A DNA stretch of 64,000 nt. Source: Monosporascus cannonballus. Lineage: Eukaryota > Ascomycota > Sordariomycetes > Xylariales. The translations under genes were made by a program, and so were the position numbers. A model generated the notes under the pieces. It was not told where the DNA came from. It did no database searches and was given only the letters and a program-made list of their open reading frames with translations. Of this stretch, positions 47,964 to 57,950 are shown piece by piece (the first letter of the stretch is position 1; each line of letters begins with the position of its first letter). The stretch lies in assembly GCA_004154925.1 (NCBI GenBank), contig QJNS01000015.1:1-64000 (forward strand), given 5' to 3'.

Positions 47964-49081
47964 TCAGCCCTGTCCAGTCGCTTCCACGGCTTTGCTGCAG
48001 TCGAAGGCTGTCACGCCTTCTGGATCAGCATAGTCGGGCTTGTATCCTTTCCCGGGGTTGCCTCGTTTGACCTGAAGGTCCGGCATATGCTTATTGAGTA
48101 TATCCGCAATGGCCTGCGCCCCGCCAGTAGCCCCCGAGCACATATACCGCTCCCCATCGGCCTCTTTGGGGTGTAAAGCGGCCCACACCAGTACCCGAGC
48201 GACGTCGCGGACATCGATGGTCGCGTCGTAGATGGGAAGGGGATCTGGTATATCCTCTCCCGCGACGATTTTCCAAACAAGGCTGAGACAGTATGGGATC
48301 TGACCACTGGTTTCCCAAGGAACTATAGGCGGACCAATAAACCACCTGCGATCCGTATTCAGGGTTCAAGCACTTTCGGGGATTGGGCATATTGACTGGG
48401 GTTCTTACGACGCTTGGACGGCTGCCAGCGCAAAACCCGGCTTCTGCTTGTCGCGGAACTCCCAGAACGCCCTCTCGGCGGCGGTCTTGCTCGCAGCATA
48501 ACCGACTAACGCGCCGGCCTCGCTACCCAGTTTATCCACTAGGACCTCGGACGTGGTGTTCCAATCCCTCTCCGTATGTACCTTGGCCTCGGGTGGGGTG
48601 TTGAAGATGGCAGCGGACGAGGACATATATACCACGCTCTGTAGCTGTGGACCGGCCTTCTCCGCTGAGTGCAGGACGGCGATGGTGCTGCTGACCGCTC
48701 TGCGGACCACTTCCGCGGCGTCGGTCGTACCGCTCACGTCCGTTGGGGAGGCTGCGTGGATGATGGCCGTGCAACCTGAGGTAAGGGATTAGCTTGATGA
48801 TATAACAGGGACGTAAGGTAGGGCTGGAGCCCGGACGGGACTCTAATACCAAGGGCGGCTTCATCAAATGCGCGGGGTTGTGTGATGTCGGATACTTGAA
48901 TCACTTCTACTAGGTCCTTATTGTAGCCAAGTTCGATAAGAGCTGCCTGGACTCTCAGACCAGTAGCTAGTCTACGAACGGTGCCGCGCACTCTATAGCC
49001 TGCTTCGAGGACGGCCTCGGCTACTCTCCCGGCAAGGTAGCCGTTAAGACCGGTGATGAGGATCGTTCCTTTCGGAGCCAT
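47964..49081 (-). CDS. Extended SDR, dihydroflavonol-reductase/ketoreductase-like
   Basis: Predicted 326-aa protein in three exons: 49081-48850, 48775-48409 and 48345-47964. Introns are 74 and 63 bp and the frame closes. The N-terminus has the extended-SDR loop TGLNGYLAG (10-18) with R37/R38 after the second strand (TVRRL), as in NADP-dependent dihydroflavonol 4-reductase and Gre2-type methylglyoxal reductases. HAASP (about 84-88) follows; YMSSSAA holds the catalytic Ser near 130, and Y170/K174 form YxxxK (YAASK). The C-terminal part includes PPIVPWETSGQIP and DVRDVARVLVWAAL, typical of the family. It should reduce a carbonyl of a small metabolite; substrate unknown. Confidence 0.88.
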
Positions 49082-49786
49082 GATGGCAACTGAATGGGAA
49101 AGGTTGGTAGATTGTCAGAGCGTGGTTGAGGTCACTAAGACACTTTTGAGCATAGAATAGGATCTGCCTCGACGTGGGAGACACTGCAAATACTTATAGA
49201 ACCCGTCCCTTTATTTTACTTAGAGACTTTGCAATACTAAGCGGCGTGAGACGTCTAACTCCTGCGTATTGCCACCGCGTAATCCTAAAACCCAGCCCCA
49301 CCCGCTTTCCGCGCATTGCGATATCCAGTCATTTGGGGTGGTTCAGTACCCCTGCGGTAGAGGATAAGAGGCCATGCTGACAAATGCAGCAAAGGTCGTG
49401 CCAGCCTTAATAGGAAGCCAAGGCGCAATAATTGCATAGTGTTCTAGGTCAGCAATGACGGGGAACAAACCACTTCGTAACATGGAAACTTCAGCCAGCA
49501 AGACTGAGGCGAATATCTCAACTTGCGGCCATGCCTCGGGAGAGGCATGGAGCAGAATCTTTGGCGACATCCAGCAACCCACCTGTAAGAACGCCCAGAG
49601 AAGTTTCTAGTCTAATACTATCCTGGAAGATGAACGTACCGGAAATAATCGCATACTAAACAGTAAGACACATTGGTACGCTTAAATAGCCTACAGAGCA
49701 GGGAGGTTGGAATATTGCACTGAATGCATCAGAATTATATTGGCTCTAAACTTCGCGCTAATTCGTAGATCTTGTTTGTTTGCTAA
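49082..49786. other. Intergenic region between two minus-strand genes
   Basis: 705 bp holding the extended-SDR promoter and the glucosidase II 3' end. It contains a perfect hairpin at 49529-49550. Confidence 0.5.
49529..49550. repeat. Perfect 9-bp inverted repeat (hairpin)
   Basis: CCATGCCTC and GAGGCATGG are separated by GGGA. It lies about 240 bp beyond the glucosidase II stop codon and 450 bp upstream of the extended-SDR start. Function unknown. Confidence 0.6.
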
Positions 49787-52700
49787 CTAAGCAAAGTTGA
49801 CTGTCCAGTCAGCAGCAATCTTAGCACCGACGCGCCCGAGGACAGCATAGGCAGCTTTCCCGCCCTCAGCCTTGTGGTAATCAAGCTTGACGAGGGTCTT
49901 GTCGCCTTCGGACTCCAACTCCACCTCTGTCTTGCCAGCCCACGACGACGGTGCACCAACGATGATGACCTTGTCTACGGCGACATTACCCATGCGCTCC
50001 AGCCACTCTCCCTCCTCGATGCTCTTGAGGTCGCGCCCTTCCACGTCAGTGGACGTAAGTGACGATCCTTCGAGCTTGAAAAGGCGATGGATGTATTGGC
50101 CGTTCCGATACTCGAAGGTGTCGCCGTCATCGACATACAGCTCGCCCTCCGCCTTGCCGTCCCTGCTGACGGCAACGACGAGAGTATAATCGTCGTATTT
50201 CATTAGCTGGGAAGATCGCCTTGGGATATCTCGGCGAGGGATGATGTGACCGCCCCGCATCAGAACAGGGATGGTCTTGAGAGGGGCCTGAACAGTTAGG
50301 CGTTTTCCCTTGCTCGTGGAGAGCTTGTCGTAGGTGAAATAGTCGTAGTAGACTTCATCATCAGGTATGTAGATGTCCGCTGTGGTCTTGTCCTTTTCGA
50401 CGACTGGCTTCACCAGAAGACCAGTGGAATCAAGGAAGAATTGATCATCAATGCCGAAGCCCCTCTCCTCGGAAGGATGAGTCCAATACATCGGACGTAG
50501 GATTGGGCTATTATCTTGGTTGGCGTGGTAGAAAGCGGTATACCAGGCTGGGAGGAGGCTGTAACGGAGGCGCAGAGCCGCCGTGGCGATGGATCGATGG
50601 GGCTCGGCAAGCAAGTATGGTTCTCTTCGTCGGGCATCTATATGAGCATGGCCGCGGAAGAACGGGTAGAAGGCGCCAGCTTGGTACCAGCGGCTCTGTA
50701 AATCGGGCTCGGGGTTCCCGAAGTAACCACCGACGTCAGCGCCCGAGAACGGATAGCCCGAAATGCCCAGAGCAAGAATCATAGGGGTGGCTGCAGCCAT
50801 GTGCTCCCAGCTAGCCTGATTATCTCCTGTCCACATGGCGCCGACACGCTGCGAGCCAGAAAAGAACGATCTGGTCAGGACAAAGGGGCGTCGCAGCTCG
50901 CCGTCCTTACGGGATAGGAGAGCCTCGTAGGTAGCGTTGTGGAAGGTCAACCCATTGATGTTGTGGACGTCACGGTGTTCCCAGTTATCGTAGTGGAGGT
51001 TGTCCTTGGGCATAGTCATCTCGGGTCCGTTGAAGACTGAGGGCTCGTCCATGTCGTTCCAAATGAAGGTGTTCTCCATAGTGCCTTTGAACGAATCATA
51101 CTTGAACAGGGACTTCCACCAGTCGACAACTGCCGGATTGAAGGCGTCGACCCAGTGAGATGAGCCAGGCCAGCACCATCCGTCAAAGTCCTTGCCTTCT
51201 TTGGTCTTGACGGCTAGGCCCTTGGACTTGAGTTGGTCAGAGACATGGTAGTTGGCCGTATTCTTGATATGTGGATCAATAATGGTGACCAGTTTCCTTC
51301 CGTGGGAATCCAGTTGCTGGCCCATGGAGATGGGGTCCTTAAACATGTCGGGGTCCCAAGTGAAGTACTTCCCGTCATCCATGTATCCAACGTCAAGCCA
51401 GATGACATCATATGGGATGTGGTACTTGTCAAATTTGCGGTCGACCTCCTTTACGTCGTCGTCCGAGACGTAATTCCAGCGGCACTGGTGGTATCCGAGG
51501 GAGAACTCTTGAGGCATCGCAGTTGTCCCCGTAAGCTCGGCGTAGTTCTTTGTGACGTCGTGCGGAGTGGGACCGAGAAAGACGAAGACGTCCAGAAGAC
51601 CAGCCTCGGAGATCCAATGTGTGTGGGTGTTGGTCCTCACCCCCTTTCCGAGCGCCAGAGGGTTCTTGGATTCCTTATCCTTGGTGATGTCAATCCAGGT
51701 CTCGGCACCGTTGAGCCAGAATACGCCAACCGTAGAGTCCTTTCGTTGAGCCTGCATGAACGGGATAGCACCGTACAGCGTCATGGGGCTATCCAGAATG
51801 TACTCGAAGACATCGGCATTGTAGAGCCTATAAGGTTCGTTATAATTACCTTCACCGCCTCGGGTCTCTTTCAGTGACATGGGGCCGGTATGCTCGGGTA
51901 TGCCGTAGACGTGCTCATAGCCGAAGAAACTGATATCGAGAGCGACACTCTCCGGACCACGGGGCTTGGAGTCTGTGTTGCCACCAAACTTCTCCTCCCA
52001 CCACGTGCTCTGGTCTTCCGAGGGAGTCGCTTCAGCAGCTTCAGCGTCTCCTTTCTTGCCTTCCTCGCTGTCCTCGCCCTCCTTCTTCTCGGGCACAGGC
52101 TCTTCGACTTTCGGCCGCCAGTGCTCAATGTTCAGTAGGCCCCGGTCATTGAGTTTGATCTGGGATGTGCCCTCGCGCTTGAATTCAATGCTGAGGGGAT
52201 CATATTTGATATCGGCCTCGAATTTGAAGTCCGGCCCATACTGGATGTTGATACCGCTCTTGCCGTCGTAGGAGACCTTCGCGTCGGTGTCAATATCTAG
52301 ACCACCCACTATAGCCCACTTCTCGGCCTCATTGTACCGCTCTTTCCTGGCAAGGCTGTTGTGCCTGAGTTCGATGCTCTTTTCTTTACGCTTCTGTTCG
52401 TCGATGGTGACTCGCGCAGTGCCTGACCTGAGGAAAGACACGGTAACAGGTAGGCGGACAGTGGCTCCCTGTTCGTCAATCGTCTTCAGGATATCGGCTT
52501 GGAGTTGGCCATCCTTGAATGAGGCTTTCTCGGAAAGGATTTTGTAGGGAGGTTGCCATGAGGATCCCTGGGCGAGGACATGGTCGGCGTATGCTCTGTT
52601 CCGTTTGCAGAAGCCAGATTGATGGCATTTCTTGAAATCATGCTCCTTTACCGCGACTAAAATACTTGATTAGACTGAACTACATAAAGGGTATGTAGCG

Positions 52701-52802
52701 GTACTCGCATCACATACGAGCTGGTGTAAAAAGGGAACTTATCGCAGAAAGAAGGCAGAGGTAAGCTGTCCACTTCGAGGACAGCTGGCCCGAACCCAGC
52801 AT
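49787..52802 (-). CDS. Glucosidase II alpha subunit (GH31)
   Basis: Predicted 984-aa protein in two exons (52802-52718 and 52656-49787) with a 61-bp intron (gtatgt to ttag). Exon 1 encodes the signal peptide: MLGSGQLSSKW, then a hydrophobic run ending TPALA, before VKEHDFKKCHQSGFCKRNRA, the conserved mature start of ER glucosidase II. The enzyme trims the two inner alpha-1,3-glucoses of N-glycans in the ER and works as a heterodimer with the beta subunit, which provides ER retention. The GH31 nucleophile is about D563 (WNDMDEPSVF) and the acid/base about D640 (MWTGDN). A Glu/Lys-rich insert (about 210-250) precedes the catalytic barrel. There is no HDEL, as expected. A shorter internal start at 52441 would lack the signal peptide and is rejected. 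Confidence 0.96.
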
Positions 52803-54056
52803 GTTGGAAGTGTAGGGCGGCCGAGGCGGTAGAAAATCAGATACGCCAGGGGAATGAGGTAAAGGATTTCAGCGCATGAAGATTAAGCTGAGGGGATCAT
52901 CAGCATCGATATCGAGATTGAAGCAATGGCTTCGTCAGCGAACAAGGGCAATTCGATCACCCAAAGCGTACTTCAGAAGTGCCAGGTGATGATGTGGGTG
53001 AGTTAACGACTAAAGTGTCTTTGAAGAGCGCACTGGAGCTTCCGAGCACAGATCGAGTATTAGCTACCTACCTAGGTACCTAGGTAGTGAGATAGGTACC
53101 TACCTCGTCCCTTGGGCATAGGTACTTCTTCGGGTACGTAGCCTTAGGTAACTGTGCGCCGCATATCTGGCTACAAACCGGCAAGCCACAACACAGTGCG
53201 AAGCTTGTCGAATTTCACCTAACATCCCATTCTTTTCTTCAGCATCACCAATTCAAGTCTGTCTGTCCTTCTGTGGATGCTGAGCCGACCATCCTCAGAG
53301 CAACTTTGTGTTGGTTTGAGTGTTGGTCCGAAAGACACATGTGCACACAACGCCGAAACCCGATATCTCTGCAATCTATTCAACCTACCTGGTACTTAGG
53401 CCGGTGTGCAGGGTGATGGGACCACCCGAGTAAGACTTCTGAGAGCGAGCTGCAAGAAAACAACACGTGTAACCCCAAGGTTGGACGTTAGGATAACATT
53501 AAACGACACCCCCCGACTCCTCACCAGAGAGGAGCTATTAGGTACGTAAATACCTACCTGGTAACTGGGTACCTCCTGTACGTAGTCTACAAGGGCAGGT
53601 ACCCTTCAGCCATACCCCTTAAGCCCTAACTCTAACAACTTACCTATATGTACGTCGTGCCTCAGTGAAATCATGGATAATCCGCACAGTATTACCAGCC
53701 AATCTAAGGCGCGGCAACACAGTACGAATGATGCCCAAGAGGGCCCCCGGCAGCAACAACCCCATCATGGTTGTCGCCGACACCCCGCCCTCTATCTTTT
53801 TATCGTGCTTTGGTTTTCCTTTTTGCTGCTCTTTCTCCTCCCCTGGCAGATCTACGATCGTCCCGGTTGGAATTTTAGCCGCAGTGTTAAACACGATTTT
53901 CAAGTCTACAAGCGAGTCTTTGTAGGCCTCTTCTCACCATCGACTAATTCCATCACTCCTGAAGAATCAGTTCTTCCCCTCCTTACGACTACCACCACCA
54001 CCACCACCACCACACCACTTCCCGAAAAAGCGGTTAAACAAGACTCAGAACCCAAG
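52803..54056. other. Intergenic region between divergent glucosidase II and NDK
   Basis: About 1.25 kb. It includes dense ACCTAGGTACC-type motifs (53066-53106 and 53540-53580) and, at the right side, an open frame in phase with NDK (see findings). Confidence 0.5.
53062..53106. repeat. Cluster of AGGTACCT-type palindromic motifs
   Basis: Repeated tacctacctaggtacc-like words, palindromic around GGTACC and CTAGG. Similar words recur at about 21040-21085, 33470-33490, 53540-53580 and 57783, always between genes. They may be binding sites or a simple-sequence family typical of this genome. Confidence 0.5.
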
Positions 54057-54972
54057 ATGGCTACCGAGCAGACGTATGTACCCGAAATCCATTGCATTGA
54101 CGAATTGGACAACTAACTCGTGGAAATTACAGTTTCATCGCTATCAAGCCTGACGGCGTCCAGCGTGGCCTTGTTGGTCCCATCGTCTCCCGCTTCGAGA
54201 ACCGAGGGTGAGGACCACTTCCCTTCCCGCATAGCTTAATTTTTGTAGGTGTACTAACTACTTCCTCCCACAGCTACAAGCTTGTTGCCATCAAGCTGGT
54301 CACTCCCGGCAAAGCCCACCTTGAGCAGCACTGTAAGCCTCTCCTCCGGCGTTCCATTTGTCCTTTCACGAGTAGGCTAACGGTATCTCCCATAGACGCT
54401 GATCTGAAGGACAAGCCCTTCTTCCCTGGTCTCGTCGAGTGTACGTCGGAGCAGAAACTGGTTCATTCAGCTTGCTCAACAACTAATGAATCTCTTAAGA
54501 CATGAACAGCGGTCCCATCTGCGCCATGGTTTGGGAGGGCCGTGATGCCGTCAAGACTGGCCGAAGTACGTACAGACTCCGTACCTGGCTTATTCCTTAT
54601 AGTCCGTCCGTTTCTGACTAACGTGTCCGCCCAGCTCTCCTCGGTGCTACTAACCCTCTTGCCTCTGCTCCTGGCACTATCCGGGTGCGTATTTTCGGCC
54701 TTAATTTCTTGCCCTAGCTTTGCAGCTCCCTCTCCCATCCTCCATGCCGGTCGCAGATATCCACAACCCCCAACCACTCGCAGGTATAAACAAACGAGAG
54801 CAACCGCTAACCCCTTATGTAGGGCGACTTCGCTATTGATGTCGGCCGTAACGTTTGCCACGGCTCTGACAGCGTTGAGAATGCGAAGAAGGAGATCGCT
54901 CTGTGGTTCAAGGACGACGAACTCATCAACTGGAAGAGCGCCTCCGCTCCCTGGATCTACGAGAAGCCGTAA
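54057..54972 (+). CDS. ndk1: Nucleoside diphosphate kinase
   Basis: Predicted 153-aa protein, exactly the usual NDK length, from seven small exons: 54057-54073, 54133-54207, 54274-54332, 54396-54440, 54500-54565, 54635-54684 and 54823-54972. All six introns are GT..AG and the frame closes. It transfers the gamma-phosphate of ATP to NDPs through a phosphohistidine. The active-site His is H117 in NVCHGSDS, with K11 (IKPDG) and N114 nearby. The ending WIYEKP is typical of fungal NDKs. The frame upstream of the ATG is open back to 53673, so a longer isoform is conceivable. The many introns in so small a gene are a known trait of highly expressed fungal genes. Confidence 0.96.
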
Positions 54973-55266
54973 ATGCATCCACCACGTGCAGCCTAGCTGC
55001 AACTTCAAAATTCGTAGACAGTTTGCAAAGATCTGAACATGTAGGGAAGCGTAAAAGCAAAATACCCTCAATAAAGAATCATAGACAATGCTGGTTGTTC
55101 TTGTACCCAGAACTCAGAGATCGGAATTGTATGAAGTGTCTAGTACATGGCATAGAATTAGCATAATAGCTGGCCTCCCGGTCCATGAAAACCACCTATT
55201 CACGCCGCGTAAAGATGGGCATAAGCCCGGTTCATGAAACGAATACGACTCTGCTGGGCATTCTCA
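54973..55266. other. 3' region between convergent NDK and DUF1279 genes
   Basis: 294 bp. An AATAAA at 55070-55075, about 100 nt after the NDK stop codon, is a plausible polyadenylation signal. Confidence 0.45.
55070..55075 (+). terminator. Candidate polyadenylation signal of NDK
   Basis: AATAAA, 98 nt downstream of the stop codon. Fungal poly(A) signals are loose, so this is tentative. Confidence 0.35.
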
Positions 55267-56217
55267 TCACGGTTTCCCCCTCATACCCTTCCATAGGGCT
55301 GAGACAAGCCGTGCGCCCCAAGGCGTCGCCCATATGCTAATTATAAGCCTTACGGGAAGCAGTACTTTGGTAATCGTATAGGCCGCCGCCACCTGGATAC
55401 CCGTGTTATAGCCGGACTCGATATTCCCGAGCTTAACGACCTTTTTGGCCTTCTGCCAAGCAGTACTCGTCTTACCCTCAACAGCTTCCACGGCCTCGCT
55501 CTCACCGGCACGTTCAGCAGTTCCTTTACCCTTTCCCCAAAGTAAATTCCACCCACACCCTTCATCGTCGGCGGTCTCGTCCCGTTTCCGTCTGACTTCC
55601 TCATCCAGCTCCCCCTCCAGCGTCTCCTGGCCCCGTCTCCCCCCCTCCGCCTTGAGCCCGAACCAGCCCTTCTTCCCGAAATAGGCGCCGTATCTCCTGA
55701 GACCCTCCTGGGCCCACTCGGCCCACGGACCCAATACGACCGACGTCGGCACCCACCCCGTGCACTTGAAGAACGCCAGAAGCCCGAAGATGGGCACGAT
55801 GGCCGTGATCTCGTGTAGTATCAGGAACGCTACCACGTGCGAGAGCGGCGCCGACCGCAGCCGCTCGCCGTACGGCCGCAGCCGTCGCGGCGTCCACCTC
55901 AGCGTGCGGTCGAGGATGCCGGAGAGTCGGTTGCGGCGGGCGGCCTCAGATGACGCGGAGGAGGGAGGTATGCTGCTGGGTTCGGGCTTGGGCTTGGGTT
56001 TGGTGGACTCGAAGCGTCGGGCCGTCCGCTGGACGCGGTCGTGACGGAAGAAGCGCCTTACATCTTGGGGGTTCTTAGCATATGGCCATCGCCGGCGCCA
56101 GATGCTGCGCGCTAATGACATCATGGGCTGTGGGAGACTGGGCGGGTTTGTTCCAGAAGGCACCTCTAGGTGAGAGAATGGGGATCTAAGGACATTGATA
56201 TGAAACCGAGGAAGCAA
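55267..56217 (-). CDS. DUF1279/FAM210-like mitochondrial inner-membrane protein
   Basis: Intronless 316-aa frame. The N-terminal 70 residues are Arg-rich with few acids (SIWRRRWPYAKNPQDVRR, TARRFEST), a mitochondrial presequence. A hydrophobic helix follows at about 126-150 (SHVVAFLILHEITAIVPIFG), and a second near 280-300 (AAAYTITKVLLPVRLIISIW, then ATPW). Together these resemble the DUF1279/FAM210 family of mitochondrial membrane proteins. In between is an acidic, Gly-rich linker. Function is not established. The family's real start may be M32 or M33 (MMSLARSIWRRR), since residues 1-31 look like translated 5' UTR. It converges with NDK, and the next gene upstream is the PBP-like gene on the same strand. 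Confidence 0.78.
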   Translation of the reverse strand: MLPRFHINVLRSPFSHLEVPSGTNPPSLPQPMMSLARSIWRRRWPYAKNPQDVRRFFRHDRVQRTARRFESTKPKPKPEPSSIPPSSASSEAARRNRLSGILDRTLRWTPRRLRPYGERLRSAPLSHVVAFLILHEITAIVPIFGLLAFFKCTGWVPTSVVLGPWAEWAQEGLRRYGAYFGKKGWFGLKAEGGRRGQETLEGELDEEVRRKRDETADDEGCGWNLLWGKGKGTAERAGESEAVEAVEGKTSTAWQKAKKVVKLGNIESGYNTGIQVAAAYTITKVLLPVRLIISIWATPWGARLVSALWKGMRGKP

Positions 56218-56506
56218 GAGGATACACGGAAGATCCTTTTGAATTGAACGAATAAGAACTAGGGCTTGGGAGTTGACTGCAGGGAGCTCTGGCTTGACGT
56301 CTCAACTTACGAAGAGCAATCAATGATGACGGCAATACGGACGGACATTTCGCTCTTTTTGGTCGACAATCGGACATGTGGGCCCCGCTAACCGCTTTGA
56401 TTTCCGCACTTTCCGGGCCGGAGCACGGGGTGCTTCATTCTCATGTTTTCTTTAAGCTATGCTAGACGGTAACTCGCAGCTGCTAATCCGTGACACGCCC
56501 GTGAAT
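56218..56506. other. Short intergenic region
   Basis: 289 bp between two minus-strand genes; it should hold the promoter of the DUF1279 gene. Nothing else seen. Confidence 0.4.
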
Positions 56507-57504
56507 CTACTCGTACGGCTTACCCCCTGGGAACTGCGCACCGAGTCCCTTGCACATCATGTCCTCGGCCTGCATGCCTTTGCCCTCCACCAGTATGCCG
56601 GCCTGCCTCAGGATCCCCATGCAGCTCTGAAGGACCTTCAGATCCACACCCTCAGTCTTGGTCGCGAACTCGACCGTCTTCAGCCACTCCCGCGCGTCCA
56701 GTTCTGAGTAGTCCAGCTGCCTGCTGATGTACTGCACGGCCTCCTCGTGGTGCTCGCCGAAATATTTAACGCCTTGGTCCAGCTTGGCGAAGACCTCGAG
56801 AAGTCTCGGGTCCAGTTTGTCGGCATCCCCGCCATTACCGACCAGCGACGTGGACGCCGCGATCTGCCAGCTCGGCCAAGGCGTGTAGATCTCCCCCATG
56901 CGCCGGATCTCCCCGCTGTCGTAGTACCGCTTCGACGTGAAGTGCTCCCACATGAAGAAGTCGGCCCTGCCATCGTTGACGGCAGCGCGCAGGTTGGCGA
57001 AGTTGTCCAGGATTACGAAGTCGGAAAACGGTTGCTCCCCGGACGAGAGCCAGCCCTGCTTGTTTGCGAGCACGTACCCCATCACGTAACTCCCGGATCC
57101 GATCCGCGAGACGCCGATCTTGGAGCCCTTGAGCGACGATATAGAGTTCATATCCGGCCGCTTGGCGCCCGTGGAGATTGCCCAGCCTAGACAGTGTGTA
57201 AGAGGACAGCCCGGTGAGCGGCAACGGAGATGCTCTTACAGAGAGGTGTCTCGACGTATGTTCCTACGATTCGATAGCCTCCGTCCCCCGGGGTGTCTTC
57301 TTTCCCTAAGCCCGCGACCCACCCTTCGGTGAGGCCGATGCCGACATCAATCTCTCCCGACCTCAGAGCCGTGATCATGTGGCCCGTTCCGGAGGGGAAT
57401 GGCAACAGCTCTGCTGAAAGGCCGAAGTGCTTCTGCGCAAAGAAAATCGGAGTGGAGAAGTGCTCCGGCACGAAGCCGATGCGAAGTGGTCTCGAGTGCG
57501 ACAT
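56507..57504 (-). CDS. Ca3427-like periplasmic-binding-fold (PBP2) protein
   Basis: Predicted 314-aa protein in two exons (57504-57240 and 57186-56507) with a 53-bp intron (gtaaga to ctag). It has no signal peptide: the mature fold starts at once (MSHSRPLRIGFVPEHFSTP). Motifs LPFPSGTGHMITALRSGEID and DVGIGLTEGW, then KGSKIGVSRIGSGSYVMGYV and NDGRADFFMWEHFTS, follow the two-lobed type 2 periplasmic binding proteins (NMT1/SsuA-like). The closest characterised fungal relative I recall is Candida albicans Ca3427, whose ligand is uncertain. Bacterial members deliver ligands to ABC transporters, and no such transporter lies nearby, so a soluble intracellular ligand sensor or enzyme-like role is inferred. 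The intron indicates fungal adaptation if it was once acquired from bacteria. Confidence 0.85.
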
Positions 57505-57950
57505 CTTGTCCGACCCCCTCAGCAGTCGATCAGAGTCCTGGAAACGTCGTTGCTATCCGTACCGGTGTGGTCGAGTACCTACCTGGGTAGAGTTCACTCC
57601 TGGCTCGGAGACTGATGGTATGTTTAATCGGTCACCTACTCGGACCTACTCGGTTGCCAGTGTGATATCATAAGCATATGTCGGCAATGGCGCCCAGAGC
57701 TAGTGTGGGGTAGGTCGGTCTTTCAATTATTGTGCACATTACCCCGCTACAGCTCTTATAGCTCGAAGCTCAGGAGATGGGAGGTACCTACTTAGAACTA
57801 ATAAGCGGCCGAAATGAATCGGGATACCCCTTATGCCTTTGGAATGCGGTTCTTTCTTAAATCTTACCTCAGCTAGCTCAGGCCTCCCTGGCTCGTTTTC
57901 CCAATTTCTTCAAAGTCACTCAAGTACCGCTCCACAACGCTAAATATTAA
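57505..57950. other. Upstream region of the PBP2-like gene
   Basis: Promoter region leading into the AT-rich block. Composition changes sharply near 57950-58000. Confidence 0.45.

Noticed and set aside
51233..51877. 214-codon frame opposite glucosidase II
   Set aside because: Antisense shadow of the GH31 catalytic domain.
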